A stretch of 64,000 nucleotides of DNA from JAIQFL01 sp035295745 (lineage in GTDB: Bacteria; Acidobacteriota; Terriglobia; Bryobacterales; Bryobacteraceae): positions 205,438 through 269,437 of the forward strand of contig DATGIL010000090.1 in assembly GCA_035295745.1 (NCBI GenBank), in the 5' to 3' direction. This document shows, one piece after another, positions 27,996-35,703 of this stretch. Each line of letters starts with the position of its first letter. Positions within the stretch are counted from its first letter, which is position 1. The position numbers were made by a program, and so were the translations under genes. A model generated the notes under the pieces. That model ran no database searches, was not told the DNA's origin, and saw only the letters and a list, made by a program, of their open reading frames with translations.

Positions 27996-28385
27996 ATGTT
28001 GACCTCTAATCGGACCAGCCGTTTACGACGACCTGGTTTTCATTCGAATTATAAGACCCTATAATCTGATTATAATAACGCCAAAGCAACGAAGTGTCCA
28101 TGCGTGGATGCTCTTTCGTGCTAACGTCGGCTAGTACCCGCCTTGAGCAGGAGGGCGATCTTCCGGCGCGATGAGGAACCGTAGATCCACGCTGAGCCCG
28201 TTGCATTAGTGAATTCGAAAGCCTGAAAAGTCAGTGAGCCCTTATCGTTCGACCCCGCGGATGTCAGCGTTTTTCGAAGAATGCGCCCCGCCCGGTCCCT
28301 CGGTCCGACTTGCCGAACTCTTCACCTGGCGCGGATGCGATCCATTGAGCGGAAGGACCGTGTCCATGTTGAGGTCCAGCGTACT
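27996..28385 (-). promoter_or_regulatory. Upstream region of the second receptor, with AT-rich promoter-like core
   Basis: There is no gene in this gap. Between 28046 and 28080 the sequence is strikingly AT-rich for this genome. On the receptor strand it contains TATAAT at 28053-28048, about 52 bases before the start codon, and a second TTATAATCAG block about 20 bases further upstream. No good -35 box is seen. The rest of the gap shows nothing recognisable. Confidence 0.35.
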
Positions 28386-28914
28386 CAGGGCAGCCGTGGG
28401 ACCCCCCGCGGGTGGTAGCCGGTGACGTGTTTGTAAGTTTCGAGCGCATTGAAGATGATCGGGCAAAGCGCGGCCCAGCGGGCCAGTGACGACGGGCGGC
28501 TGCCGAGCGAGTGGGCGCCGACCGCGATGTGGGGGAAGTCGCGGCAGGTCTTCGGCCGGGCTTCGTAGATCCTACAGAGATTGCCGTCCAGGAAGACACA
28601 CCCTGCCGCGAACTCATGAGGATTCGCGAGCCGGTCGCCTCAGGATCGGGAACCGTGTAGAGGCGAGTGACCTCCTCTGGTGTAGCGCGTAACTGGCGCG
28701 CAATGTCTTCGATCTCCTGCTTGGAAACCGGTACGATCGAGCGTCGACAGCAATTGGCGCAGTTGGTGCAGTCCATTTGCTGCTGCACTCGGGTCGCGAG
28801 GATTCGAAAAGGCTGGTCGCCACGGTGTTTGGCGGAGAGGTAGCGGCGAAAGGCGAGATTCTCTTCAGCCTTCGCGGTTCCGAGCCGAAATACTTCAGCC
28901 AGATCGGTAACCAC
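28386..28914 (-). pseudogene. YkgJ-type cysteine-cluster protein broken by a frameshift
   Basis: From ATG 28914 the frame reads a normal YkgJ-family N-terminus, with the metal-binding cluster MDCTNCANCCRRSIVPVSKQ and then EEVTRLYTVPDPEATG. Near 28620-28640 the reading shifts. The continuation AAGCVFLDGNLCRIYEARPK, then TCRDFPHI, ARWAALCPIIFNALETYKHV and TGYHPRG, lies in another frame and ends at a TGA at 28386-28388. One missing base would account for this. Family members bind zinc or iron through eight conserved cysteines; the N-terminal half alone has only part of the cluster. It could be a real pseudogene, a recent mutation or a sequencing error. Confidence 0.8.
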
Positions 28915-29024
28915 GCCTAACAGTATCTCTGCGTTGCCAAGAAGGCAACCCCACGCCAGCCGCCAACCGTCCTATCGCTCCTCTCATCACCTCCTCGATT
29001 CTCTCGTTTGATATTCTTGCCTCC

Positions 29025-29555
29025 ATGCGGCCTGCTATCGCGTCTCTCATAACGGCATGCCTCCTCGTGGCGCAGGACAGCCCACCGAAGAAGTCTCTCG
29101 ACGTTCCGTACGTGCACACACCGAACCCGGTCGTCGAAGGCATGCTCAAACTCGCCGGCGTCTCGAAAGAGGATGTGGTGTATGACCTGGGGTGCGGCGA
29201 TGGCCGCATCGTCATCGCTGCGGCCAGGATTTACGGCGCGCACGGAGTGGGCATCGATATCGACCCCGAACGCGTTGCTGAAGCCCGCGGCAATGCGGCC
29301 AAGGAAGGCGTCGAGCGGCTGGTGAAATTCGAAGAGAAAGATCTCTTCGATGCCGACATCCACGAAGCCACCGTCGTCACCCTCTACCTGCTGCCCGCCG
29401 TAAATCGCAAACTCCGTCCCAAGCTCCTCAAGGATCTGAAGCCCGGCACTCGCATCGTCTCCAACTCCTTCGACATGGGAGATTGGAAGCCAGACAAAGA
29501 GGATCACGTCGAAGGCCGCCACCTCTATCTGTGGTCCGTGCCCGCCAAACCATAA
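29025..29555 (+). CDS. Class I SAM-dependent methyltransferase with signal-like N-terminus
   Basis: 176 residues. The SAM-binding motif I is VVYDLGCGDGRIVIAAARIY (about 54-73), motif II is GVGIDIDPERV, and motif III lies around VVTLYLLPAVNRKLRPKLL. The preceding VPYVHTPNPVVEGMLKLAGV is typical of a conserved small methyltransferase group. The N-terminus MRPAIASLITACLLVAQDS has a short hydrophobic run and an ITAC sequence resembling a lipobox (C12). If real, it would place a SAM enzyme outside the cytoplasm, where SAM is not normally found. The hydrophobic run is short, so it may simply be an N-terminal helix. The target molecule is unknown. Confidence 0.82.
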   Translation: MRPAIASLITACLLVAQDSPPKKSLDVPYVHTPNPVVEGMLKLAGVSKEDVVYDLGCGDGRIVIAAARIYGAHGVGIDIDPERVAEARGNAAKEGVERLVKFEEKDLFDADIHEATVVTLYLLPAVNRKLRPKLLKDLKPGTRIVSNSFDMGDWKPDKEDHVEGRHLYLWSVPAKP

Positions 29556-29686
29556 GTTCTTACGCTCTGGAAAGAATGGTCTCGCTCCAGAGCTGATGAA
29601 GCGGTCTTGCGAGAGATCGCCCGCGACTCCATTCCCAAGAATATGGCACTCGCCGGATAATCGTGGACGCGGGCGAGATTGGAACC

Positions 29687-30487
29687 TCAACCCCGGTGCG
29701 GAGGGCGCAACAGCATCTCGGCGGCCGACGTGACCAATCGCCGTGGAGCGATGCGTTGGAGTTCCACTCCGACCCAATTCGTAAACCCCGAGACTACCGA
29801 GTGTTCTCCCGCCGCCAACCCCCGCAAACCGACTCGTGCTACGTGTTCCGCCGATTCCACGCCCACGACGATCTCTTCCGGCACACCCGCTACCTTCCCG
29901 AATTCCGAGGTCGTCGGGCCGGGACAAAGGGCGCAAACCCGTACACCATAACCTTCCACCTCCCGAGCCAGCGCCTCTGCGAACAGCAAGTCGAACGCCT
30001 TGCTGGCGCCGTAAGTAGCCATGTACGGCACCCCTTGGAATGCCGCCGTGGAAGAGACGATGAGGATGCCGCCCGACCGGCGTTTCACCATGCCGGGAAC
30101 GTAAAGGCGCGTGAGGTGAATGACGGCGGAGCAGTTTAACTGGACGATGTTCAGTTCGCGCTCCACATCGGAATTGCGAAACTCGCCGTAGGAGCCGACG
30201 CCCGCATTATTCACCAGCACGTCGACGGTCACGCCCCGTTGCTCGGTGAACGCAAAAATCTCCTGAGGCGCATCAGGGTCGGTAAGATCAGCGGCCACCG
30301 CCTCGATCTGGACACCATACTTGGAGTGGAACTCCCGGCGTAGTTTAGCAAGCCGCTGCTTGCGCCGCGCCGTGAGTACGAGATGGGTGCCGCCCGCCGC
30401 AAGCTCCCCTGCGAGCGCCCTGCCAATGCCGGAACTTGCGCCTGTCACCAGCGCCCATTTTCCGCGCCAACAATCGAGGTCGGCCAT
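29687..30487 (-). CDS. Short-chain dehydrogenase/reductase
   Basis: 266 residues from the ATG at 30487 (MADLDCWRGKWALVTGASSG). The frame is open upstream but without family similarity. Classical SDR features: the NAD(P)-binding TGASSGIG, VNNAGVGSYG, the catalytic Ser in LIVSSTAAF, YxxxK in YGASKAF, and PGPTTSEF after it. The Arg-Arg-Lys region after the second strand (TARRKQRL) suggests NADP(H) preference. It reduces or oxidises an alcohol/ketone of unknown identity. It is cytoplasmic and divergent from the small winged-helix gene at 30579 with a 91-base gap. Confidence 0.88.
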   Translation of the reverse strand: MADLDCWRGKWALVTGASSGIGRALAGELAAGGTHLVLTARRKQRLAKLRREFHSKYGVQIEAVAADLTDPDAPQEIFAFTEQRGVTVDVLVNNAGVGSYGEFRNSDVERELNIVQLNCSAVIHLTRLYVPGMVKRRSGGILIVSSTAAFQGVPYMATYGASKAFDLLFAEALAREVEGYGVRVCALCPGPTTSEFGKVAGVPEEIVVGVESAEHVARVGLRGLAAGEHSVVSGFTNWVGVELQRIAPRRLVTSAAEMLLRPPHRG

Positions 30488-30578
30488 CACGCATAACGTA
30501 GCACCTGGATTGGACTCAAACAATCCTTGGGGCTCGCAGGACGAAATGGATGCACGACATGCCAGTACACTAAGAGGA

Positions 30579-30794
30579 ATGGACGAACCGACGCGGCGAG
30601 TGCTCCAGCTCTTTATCGAAATGGGCACCGACTCTCTCGATCTACACACGTTATTCGAAGCCGGTGGAAATGACCCCACCTCCCGAGAGCGAGTTCTCGA
30701 CATCGTAACGCGCCTGGTCGACAGCGGCGAATTGGAATCACGAGGCGGCGATTTCTATGTGATTACCGACAAGGGGCGACGGGCCGTTCGTTGA
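30579..30794 (+). CDS. Small winged-helix-like protein
   Basis: 71 residues from ATG 30579 (MDEPTRRVLQLFIEMGTDSL). The end of the protein, VLDIVTRLVDSGELESRGGD followed by FYVITDKGRRAV, has the recognition-helix and beta-wing pattern of small DNA-binding winged-helix proteins. An AAGAGGA sequence lies just before the ATG, although closer than usual. The family is not recognised by name. It lies just upstream of the RibD-like reductase on the same strand, with about 30 bases between, so it may be co-transcribed. Confidence 0.6.
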   Translation: MDEPTRRVLQLFIEMGTDSLDLHTLFEAGGNDPTSRERVLDIVTRLVDSGELESRGGDFYVITDKGRRAVR

Positions 30795-30825
30795 CTGGCC
30801 CGCGCACGCAACCCGAGGATTGACC

Positions 30826-31677
30826 TTGCCAGAAATCATTCGAACATTGATCGATCGCCAGGAAACAGCAGAGCCTTCCGTTCTGCCCGAGGCATTGAAG
30901 ATTGCTTACGGCGGCGATCTTCACTTCCCGCCATCCGGCCCCCAGCGGCCCTACGTGATCGGCAACTTTGTGAGCACAATCGACGGCGTGGTCAGCTACG
31001 AGATCCCTGGCAAATCCGGGGGCGGTGATATCAGCGGATTTGACGAGTCGGACCGGTTCATCATGGGGCTCCTACGGGCTTCGGCAGATGCCGTCATGGT
31101 CGGATCCGGAACACTTCACCAGACCTCCCCGGATCATCTATTCGTCGCCGACTCGGTATATCCGGCAGCCCGCGACCTGTATATGCAGTACCGGTCGGAG
31201 ATTTTGAATAAGACGGCGTCCCCGCTGCAGGTGGTCGTGAGCAGAAGTGGCAGAGTCGACCTGACAAGAGCCATTTTCCGGACGCCGGGTATACGAAGTC
31301 TGATCGTCACTTCTCAAGCAGGCATGGATCTTCTGAAGGCAAGCGGGGTAGGATTGCTGGCTTCGACAGAGGTTAGGTCGCTCGGAGGTCCCGTCATTGC
31401 GGCGGCTTCCGTTCTTCGACTGCTCCGGGCGGAATTCGGGGTATCTCTCCTTCTCCATGAAGGCGGCCCGAGCCTATTCGGAAGATTCATGGCAGAGGGC
31501 TGCGTCGACGAACTCTTCCTCACGGTAGCGCCACAAGTCGCCGGCCGAGACGGCCATCCACAACGGCCAGGATTTATCGCAGGCGTGGAGTTTCGTCCCG
31601 AGACGGCGCCATGGCTGGAGATCGTGAGTTTGAAGGAGCGAGGCAATCACTTGTACATGCGATATCGCGTGACTTAG
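30826..31677 (+). CDS. RibD C-terminal-type (dihydrofolate-reductase-fold) reductase
   Basis: 283 residues. I prefer the TTG at 30826 because GAGGA at 30815-30819 lies six bases before it; a TTG at 30820 is also possible. The fold matches the RibD C-terminal/DHFR-like reductases: GNFVSTIDGVVSYEIPG, RASADAVMVGSGTLHQ (NADPH-binding region), and LLLHEGGPSLFGRFMAEGCV with DELFLTVAPQVAGRDG, the classic RibD signature. There is no deaminase domain and no other riboflavin gene nearby, so it may be a stand-alone reductase for a pterin-like or other substrate. Non-ATG start; cytoplasmic. The repeat array begins about 40 bases after its stop. Confidence 0.85.
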   Translation: MPEIIRTLIDRQETAEPSVLPEALKIAYGGDLHFPPSGPQRPYVIGNFVSTIDGVVSYEIPGKSGGGDISGFDESDRFIMGLLRASADAVMVGSGTLHQTSPDHLFVADSVYPAARDLYMQYRSEILNKTASPLQVVVSRSGRVDLTRAIFRTPGIRSLIVTSQAGMDLLKASGVGLLASTEVRSLGGPVIAAASVLRLLRAEFGVSLLLHEGGPSLFGRFMAEGCVDELFLTVAPQVAGRDGHPQRPGFIAGVEFRPETAPWLEIVSLKERGNHLYMRYRVT

Positions 31678-31716
31678 TACATCGTTTGATGATACGGCCC
31701 ATGATTCAGGCAAGAA

Positions 31717-32338
31717 CACTCCCTTACGGTCGTGGCTCGTTGCGAGCCGCTCCGAAAATCGTCGCGGGGGTCGTTGCGAGCCGCGCGCGTGAGCAAGTGA
31801 TGTCCCGATCGCTCCGAAAATCGTCGGGTCGTTGCGAGCCGCGCGCGTAAGCAAGCGATGTCCGGATCGCTCCGAAAGTCGTCGTGGGGTCGTTGCGAGT
31901 CGCGCGTAAGCAAGCGATGTCTCAATCGCTTCGAAAATCGTCGTGGGATCGTTGCGAGCCGCGCGTAAGCAAGCGATGTCCGGATCGCTCCGAAAGTCGT
32001 CGTGGGTCGTTGCGAGCCGCGCGCGTAAGCAAGCGATGTCCAGATCGCTCCGAAAATCGTCGGTGCTCGTTGCGAGCCGCGCGCGTAAGCAAGCGATGTC
32101 CAGATCGCTCCGAAAATCGTCGGTGCTCGTTGCGAGCCGCGCGCGTGAGCAAGCGATGTCCCGATGGCTCCGAAAATCGTCGTGGGGTCGTTGCGACACG
32201 CGCGCGTGCAAGCGATGTCCCGATGGCTCCGAAAATCGTCGTGGGTCGTTTGCGAGCCGCGCGCGTAAGCAAGCGATGTCCAGATCGCTTCGAAAATCGT
32301 CGGGGGTCGTTGCGAGCCGCGCGCGTGAGCAAGCGATC
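31717..32338. repeat. Tandem array of a 60-bp GC-rich repeat (about ten units plus a part unit)
   Basis: Units starting TCGTTGCGAGCC begin at about 31737 (partial), 31771, 31829, 31890, 31949, 32007, 32067, 32127, 32188, 32246 and 32307, spaced 57-61 bases. The unit holds GCGAGCCGCGCGCGTAAGCA, then AGCGATGTCCNGATCGCTCC and GAAAATCGTCG. Units at 32041-32100 and 32101-32160 differ by one base, so they were copied recently. The left end (AAGAACACTCCCTTACGG, then TCGTGGCTCGTTGCGAGCC) is the same hairpin end seen at 24.8 kb. The period is near a multiple of three, so several frames on both strands stay open by accident. There are no unique spacers, so this is not CRISPR. Confidence 0.95.
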
Positions 32339-32425
32339 CGGCGATACGCCTGCGGACTTCTGAAACCGCGGACTTTGTAAGGCTCTGCAAAACTGATTCA
32401 GCCAAGCCCGCGCAGGCCTGGTCCC

Positions 32426-32590
32426 TTATCCCTTGGCGCCCTTTTTTGGCTTCGCGGCGGGCTTATCGGCTGGCGTCGCGGAGTGATCCCGTTTGTGGCG
32501 GGCTACGGCCTTCGCAATCTCCTCCGCGGAGAGCTTGCTGTGATTCTCGTTGTGCAGGACATCACTTACAGAATTCGTATTTGTGGCCAC
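32426..32590 (-). CDS. 54-residue Lys/Ala-rich protein
   Basis: GTG start at 32590, preceded at the right distance by AAGGAG (spacing eight bases). The protein begins VATNTNSVSDVLHNENHSKL, continues SAEEIAKAVARHKRDH, and ends in a tail of alternating Lys, Ala and Pro (ADKPAAKPKKGAKG). Charge is strongly positive at the C-terminus, as in histone-H1-like or nucleic-acid-binding tails. I know of no family assignment. The good ribosome-binding site and compositional regularity support a real gene. The stop is about 90 bases from the end of the repeat array. The 286 bases on its other side, up to the TPM gene, hold nothing recognised. Confidence 0.55.
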   Translation of the reverse strand: MATNTNSVSDVLHNENHSKLSAEEIAKAVARHKRDHSATPADKPAAKPKKGAKG

Positions 32591-32876
32591 GCTTATGACT
32601 CCTTATTGTCCGAAAATGCGTCATGGTTGCCGGCAGAAACGGTGCCCGCTCAGTATTGGGCACGCCGCCGTGTTGAATGAGGGCGGCCTCTGGAGGGGTG
32701 GCGGGAAGAACCTGCTTACCTCGGAGGAAAGCAACCCACTCAACAGCAACGCCTACCGCGAGTATACGCCTATCCCGGCGGAGTGAACCGGTTTAATACC
32801 CGAAAGCAATCATTCGACTACGTCGCAGTATCGATTCGCACGTAAAGATGAAGTATCGGCAAGCTTCTAAAGTGCC

Positions 32877-33302
32877 TCAGGTCCCGGAACCGTAATCGAC
32901 ATCATCCGGCAACTCGTTCGTGTCGCTGCCTGTGTCGCCGGGGAAATGTTTTGCCAGGTCCTCGCCGACCGCTTCGATTCCTGCGACAAGGCCGCCCGTA
33001 AAATCACCTTGCTTAAACTTCCCGGAAACGGTATCGGCGATGTGATGCCAAAAGTCCTGACCAACCTTCTCGTGGATGCCGCTATCGCCTAACACGACGA
33101 ACGCGCGTCGCGCCGGGACAACGAAGAATAATACGGCATTGCGATCCTTCGTCGCGGTCATACCCAGTCGCTGGAAGGCCTTCTCGGCGACTTTCCGAAC
33201 ATCGCCCCAGAACAGCGGTGACACGGAAACGCGGATCTCACCGGAAGTCCGTCTCTCGGCTCTCTGAATCGATCGTTTGATCCGCTCCTTGTCGATTACC
33301 AT
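32877..33302 (-). CDS. TPM-domain protein, short form
   Basis: 141 residues from ATG 33302, overlapping the upstream gene by seven bases. It starts MVIDKERIKRSIQRAERRTS, followed by GEIRVSVSPLF, which is the TPM (TLP18.3/Psb32/MOLO-1) fold, then AVLFFVVPARRAFVVLGDSG and GGLVAGIEAVGEDLAKHFPG. There is no signal peptide, so it is cytoplasmic or attaches to the partner at the membrane. It ends in an acidic tail. Together with the next two genes it forms a lemA-TPM-TPM operon. The family is associated with membrane-protein or photosystem repair in plants; bacterial function is not established. Confidence 0.85.
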   Translation of the reverse strand: MVIDKERIKRSIQRAERRTSGEIRVSVSPLFWGDVRKVAEKAFQRLGMTATKDRNAVLFFVVPARRAFVVLGDSGIHEKVGQDFWHHIADTVSGKFKQGDFTGGLVAGIEAVGEDLAKHFPGDTGSDTNELPDDVDYGSGT

Positions 33303-34027
33303 GATCCGCTCGCTCCTCCACCGCCGGACCGGCCCCCGCCTCCGCTGAATCCTCCACCGCCCCCTCCTCCTCCATCCCCTCTGCCGCCAGACAGGATACT
33401 GGTCAGAAAGTAGAACGCCAGCGTCGGATGCGTAATCACCAAGGCCAGTATCAGGATCCCGACAATGCCATAGAGAATCCATTGGAACAACGTCAACGGC
33501 TTGGATTGCGCTGCCGTAGGTGTTGGCGCAGGCGCATCGGCCTGTACACTGATGGTCCCAGTCAGCGAATCGATTGCGGCTGTTACCGCATCATCGGAAT
33601 GGCCCGCCTGAATTCGGGGCGCCATCACTTCGTTGATCACGCGGGATGCGATCGCGTCGGGCACTACGGCTTCGAGTCCGTAGCCCACCTCGATCCTCAT
33701 CTTATGATCTTGGGTCATGATGAACAGGGCCAGCCCGTCGTCAAGCCCCTTCCGCCCCACCTTCCATTTGGCAAAGGCCCGGACGGCCCAGTCCTCGATC
33801 GTCGCGTCACCTGTAGTGGGGGCGATGTACACAATCAACTGGTGGCCTGTGGTCTGCTCGTAGGCGGCGAGGCGTGTGTTCAGTAAGCGCACCGTGTCCG
33901 GCGACAGGAGGCTCGCGCTGTCTGTGACCCACTCCGTGGGAGTCGGAGGGATAGGTGTTTCAGCCGCGTCCAGAAACGCGGTCGAAACGAGGGCGATAAG
34001 GACAAGCTGACTGCGGAACAGAAGCAA
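33296..34027 (-). CDS. TPM-domain membrane protein with Gly-rich tail (YgcG-like)
   Basis: 243 residues. Signal peptide MLLFRSQLVLIALVSTAFLDA, then a periplasmic TPM domain (about 32-155: VTDSASLLSPDTVRLLNTRL, YIAPTTGDATIEDWA, GLDDGLALFIMTQDHKMRIE, VGYGLEAVVPD). A membrane segment follows (about 180-210, WILYGIVGILILALVIT) and then a low-complexity tail of glycine and serine. This layout is that of YgcG-type proteins, which are regularly found beside LemA. It lies directly after lemA, with adjacent stop and start codons, and overlaps the following TPM gene. The role is thought to be in envelope maintenance; the mechanism is unknown. Confidence 0.88.
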   Translation of the reverse strand: MLLFRSQLVLIALVSTAFLDAAETPIPPTPTEWVTDSASLLSPDTVRLLNTRLAAYEQTTGHQLIVYIAPTTGDATIEDWAVRAFAKWKVGRKGLDDGLALFIMTQDHKMRIEVGYGLEAVVPDAIASRVINEVMAPRIQAGHSDDAVTAAIDSLTGTISVQADAPAPTPTAAQSKPLTLFQWILYGIVGILILALVITHPTLAFYFLTSILSGGRGDGGGGGGGGFSGGGGRSGGGGASGSW

Positions 34028-34645
34028 TTAGAACTTCACCACGGGCGCCTTTTCACTTCCGGATTGTGCCTGGAAGTAAGGCTTGGCTGCGAATTTATCG
34101 CCGAAAAAGCCGGCGATCAGCACGGTTGGGAAACTACTTCGGCGGGTGTTGAATGCTTGCGCTGCCTCATTGAATCTCTGCCGCTCAACCGTAATGCGAT
34201 TCTCGGTGCCCTCGAGTTGCGCTTGCAGGTCGCGGAAGTTGGCACTCGCTTTGAGATCCGGATAGTTTTCAGACACGGCCAGCAGGCGCGACAGCGCCGA
34301 AGACAATCCTTGTTGCGCCTGCTGATACCGTTGGAAGGCCGCTGGATCTTTGGTGATGTCGGCCATCGCGGCGGGCGTGACCTGGCCGACCTGGGCGCGC
34401 GCCTCGGTAACCGCTGTCATGGTGCTCTTCTCAAAATCCGCAGCGCCTTTGACGGTCGCCACCAGGTTGGGTACCAGATCGGCGCGCCGTTGATATGCGT
34501 TTTGCACCTGCGCCCACTGCGCTTGCGTCGCCTGATCCAGTTGAACCAGGGAATTATAGGTTCCGATGAAGGAAACTCCGACGATCAGCCCGAAGACGAG
34601 TAGCACACCGAGACAACCAATACCTATCTTTTTTCCCATTTGCAC
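34028..34645 (-). CDS. lemA: LemA-family protein
   Basis: 205 residues. A single N-terminal membrane anchor (IGIGCLGVLLVFGLIVGVSF, about 6-25) is followed by the LemA helical bundle: YNSLVQLDQATQAQWAQVQN, AYQRRADLVPNLVATVKG, EKSTMTAVTEARAQVGQV, and DLQAQLEGTENRITVERQRF (then NEAAQAFN). The helical domain faces outside the cytoplasm. It is the first gene of the lemA-TPM-TPM operon; LemA and YgcG-type TPM proteins commonly occur together, which supports a joint envelope role that is not yet defined. Confidence 0.92.
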   Translation of the reverse strand: MQMGKKIGIGCLGVLLVFGLIVGVSFIGTYNSLVQLDQATQAQWAQVQNAYQRRADLVPNLVATVKGAADFEKSTMTAVTEARAQVGQVTPAAMADITKDPAAFQRYQQAQQGLSSALSRLLAVSENYPDLKASANFRDLQAQLEGTENRITVERQRFNEAAQAFNTRRSSFPTVLIAGFFGDKFAAKPYFQAQSGSEKAPVVKF

Positions 34646-34701
34646 TCCACGATTCGCTTCGATTCCTGGATTGCTACTTTCATGACGGAATCCGCTTCAG
34701 T

Positions 34702-35055
34702 TTAAACCGCGAGTTCCCCTTCCAGCCTGGTGATCTCGTGGCGAAGCCACTGCTTGAGGACGCCTTCTGCCCCGGCGACATCCAGATTGGCGATGGTTCG
34801 ACGCTCCTGATCGAGCGGAATATGGTGACAAGGGACATCCTCGTTCTTGTGGGACTCAGGGACGTACTGCATGAGAACGCATTCAGCGCACGGATGAGTA
34901 CGAAGCGGATCGCCGAAATTCAGGCAGGTCAGGGAGTCTTGGAAAGGAGATGTGGGTTGATGCGGGGTACGAACCGAGCGGCCGTATCCGCCGTCCTCGA
35001 CGAAGGCCAATTCAAATCTCAGTTTCTCCAAAAGTTCGTGTTTCTCTTCAGACAT
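34702..35055 (-). CDS. Conserved hypothetical protein with Cys-x-x-Cys
   Basis: 117 residues from ATG 35055 (MSEEKHELLEKLRFELAFVE); an ATG at 35061 is equally possible. Motifs: DGGYGRSVRTPHQPTSPFQD, TCLNFGDPLRTHPCAECVLM (then QYVP), which puts three cysteines within about 18 residues, and a helical C-terminus. The cysteine/histidine pattern hints at a metal site. I recall this as a conserved uncharacterised acidobacterial protein; no function is known to me. It has no signal peptide. It lies 57 bases upstream of lemA on the same strand and might be read into that operon. Confidence 0.7.
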   Translation of the reverse strand: MSEEKHELLEKLRFELAFVEDGGYGRSVRTPHQPTSPFQDSLTCLNFGDPLRTHPCAECVLMQYVPESHKNEDVPCHHIPLDQERRTIANLDVAGAEGVLKQWLRHEITRLEGELAV

Positions 35056-35305
35056 AGGCATCCATTTGGTCAAGCCGCCTGTTTTCAGTAGCACGCCATG
35101 GCCCGAACAGAATCCCGGCAGTCGGACAAGGAGACCGCGAAGGTTTACGGAGTCGCAAAATGCAAAGATTGCACTTGAAACGCCGAATTTTACCGAACCA
35201 GTGTTGCCGAGTGGCGTGGGAATCCGGAGATTTGGACCTAAAGGGTATACAATCGGTCGTGCTAAATGGCGCGGTTCGATAAGGATGCAAGTAGGGGGAG
35301 GAACT

Positions 35306-35605
35306 GTGAAGGTATCCGATAACCTGGGGCTGATCCGTGCATTGCTGTACGGTGTTCAGTTCGAAAAGAACCTCCTCGACGGCGTAAATCGCACGTTACG
35401 ACACGTTGTCGCTCGCGGTGCGCTCGGGGCGTCACCTGAGGAATATCTCGAGGCAATCAGGATGGCATTGACAAGCGATATCGAGCTCTCGAAGCTCCTT
35501 CCCTTAGCCCTCGACCACGCCGAGGCGCAGGTGCGCGAATACTTGACAGAGATCGCCAGGAGGCTGGACACGGACCAGCGTTGGTTGAGACTGCCGCGAC
35601 GGTAA
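35306..35605 (+). CDS. Small hypothetical helical protein
   Basis: 99 residues from GTG 35306, which follows GGGGGAGGAACT, a strong Shine-Dalgarno. An in-frame ATG at 35285 would add seven residues. The protein is helical and charged: NLGLIRALLYGVQFEKNLLD, GASPEEYLEAIRMALTSDIE, LLPLALDHAEAQVREYLTEI, ending in basic LRLPRR. The family is not recognised. It sits on the opposite strand from the neighbouring hypothetical gene and about 100 bases before the broken Tat/VOC gene. Confidence 0.6.
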   Translation: MKVSDNLGLIRALLYGVQFEKNLLDGVNRTLRHVVARGALGASPEEYLEAIRMALTSDIELSKLLPLALDHAEAQVREYLTEIARRLDTDQRWLRLPRR

Positions 35606-35703
35606 GCAGCGAAGGCGAGGCACCAGGATCAGCCGGAGAACTTTCGAGATTGGCCATTCGGGCGGCTGATTGCGGGCGTGTTCGGGGAGCTGAGTTATAC
35701 GAT

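Noticed and set aside
31717..32338. CRISPR array
   Set aside because: The repeats follow each other directly with a 60-bp period and no unique spacers between them; no cas genes are near.
31474..32405. Several long reading frames on both strands across the tandem array
   Set aside because: They result from a repeat period close to a multiple of three with few stop codons; the peptides repeat and no start or ribosome-binding site is convincing.
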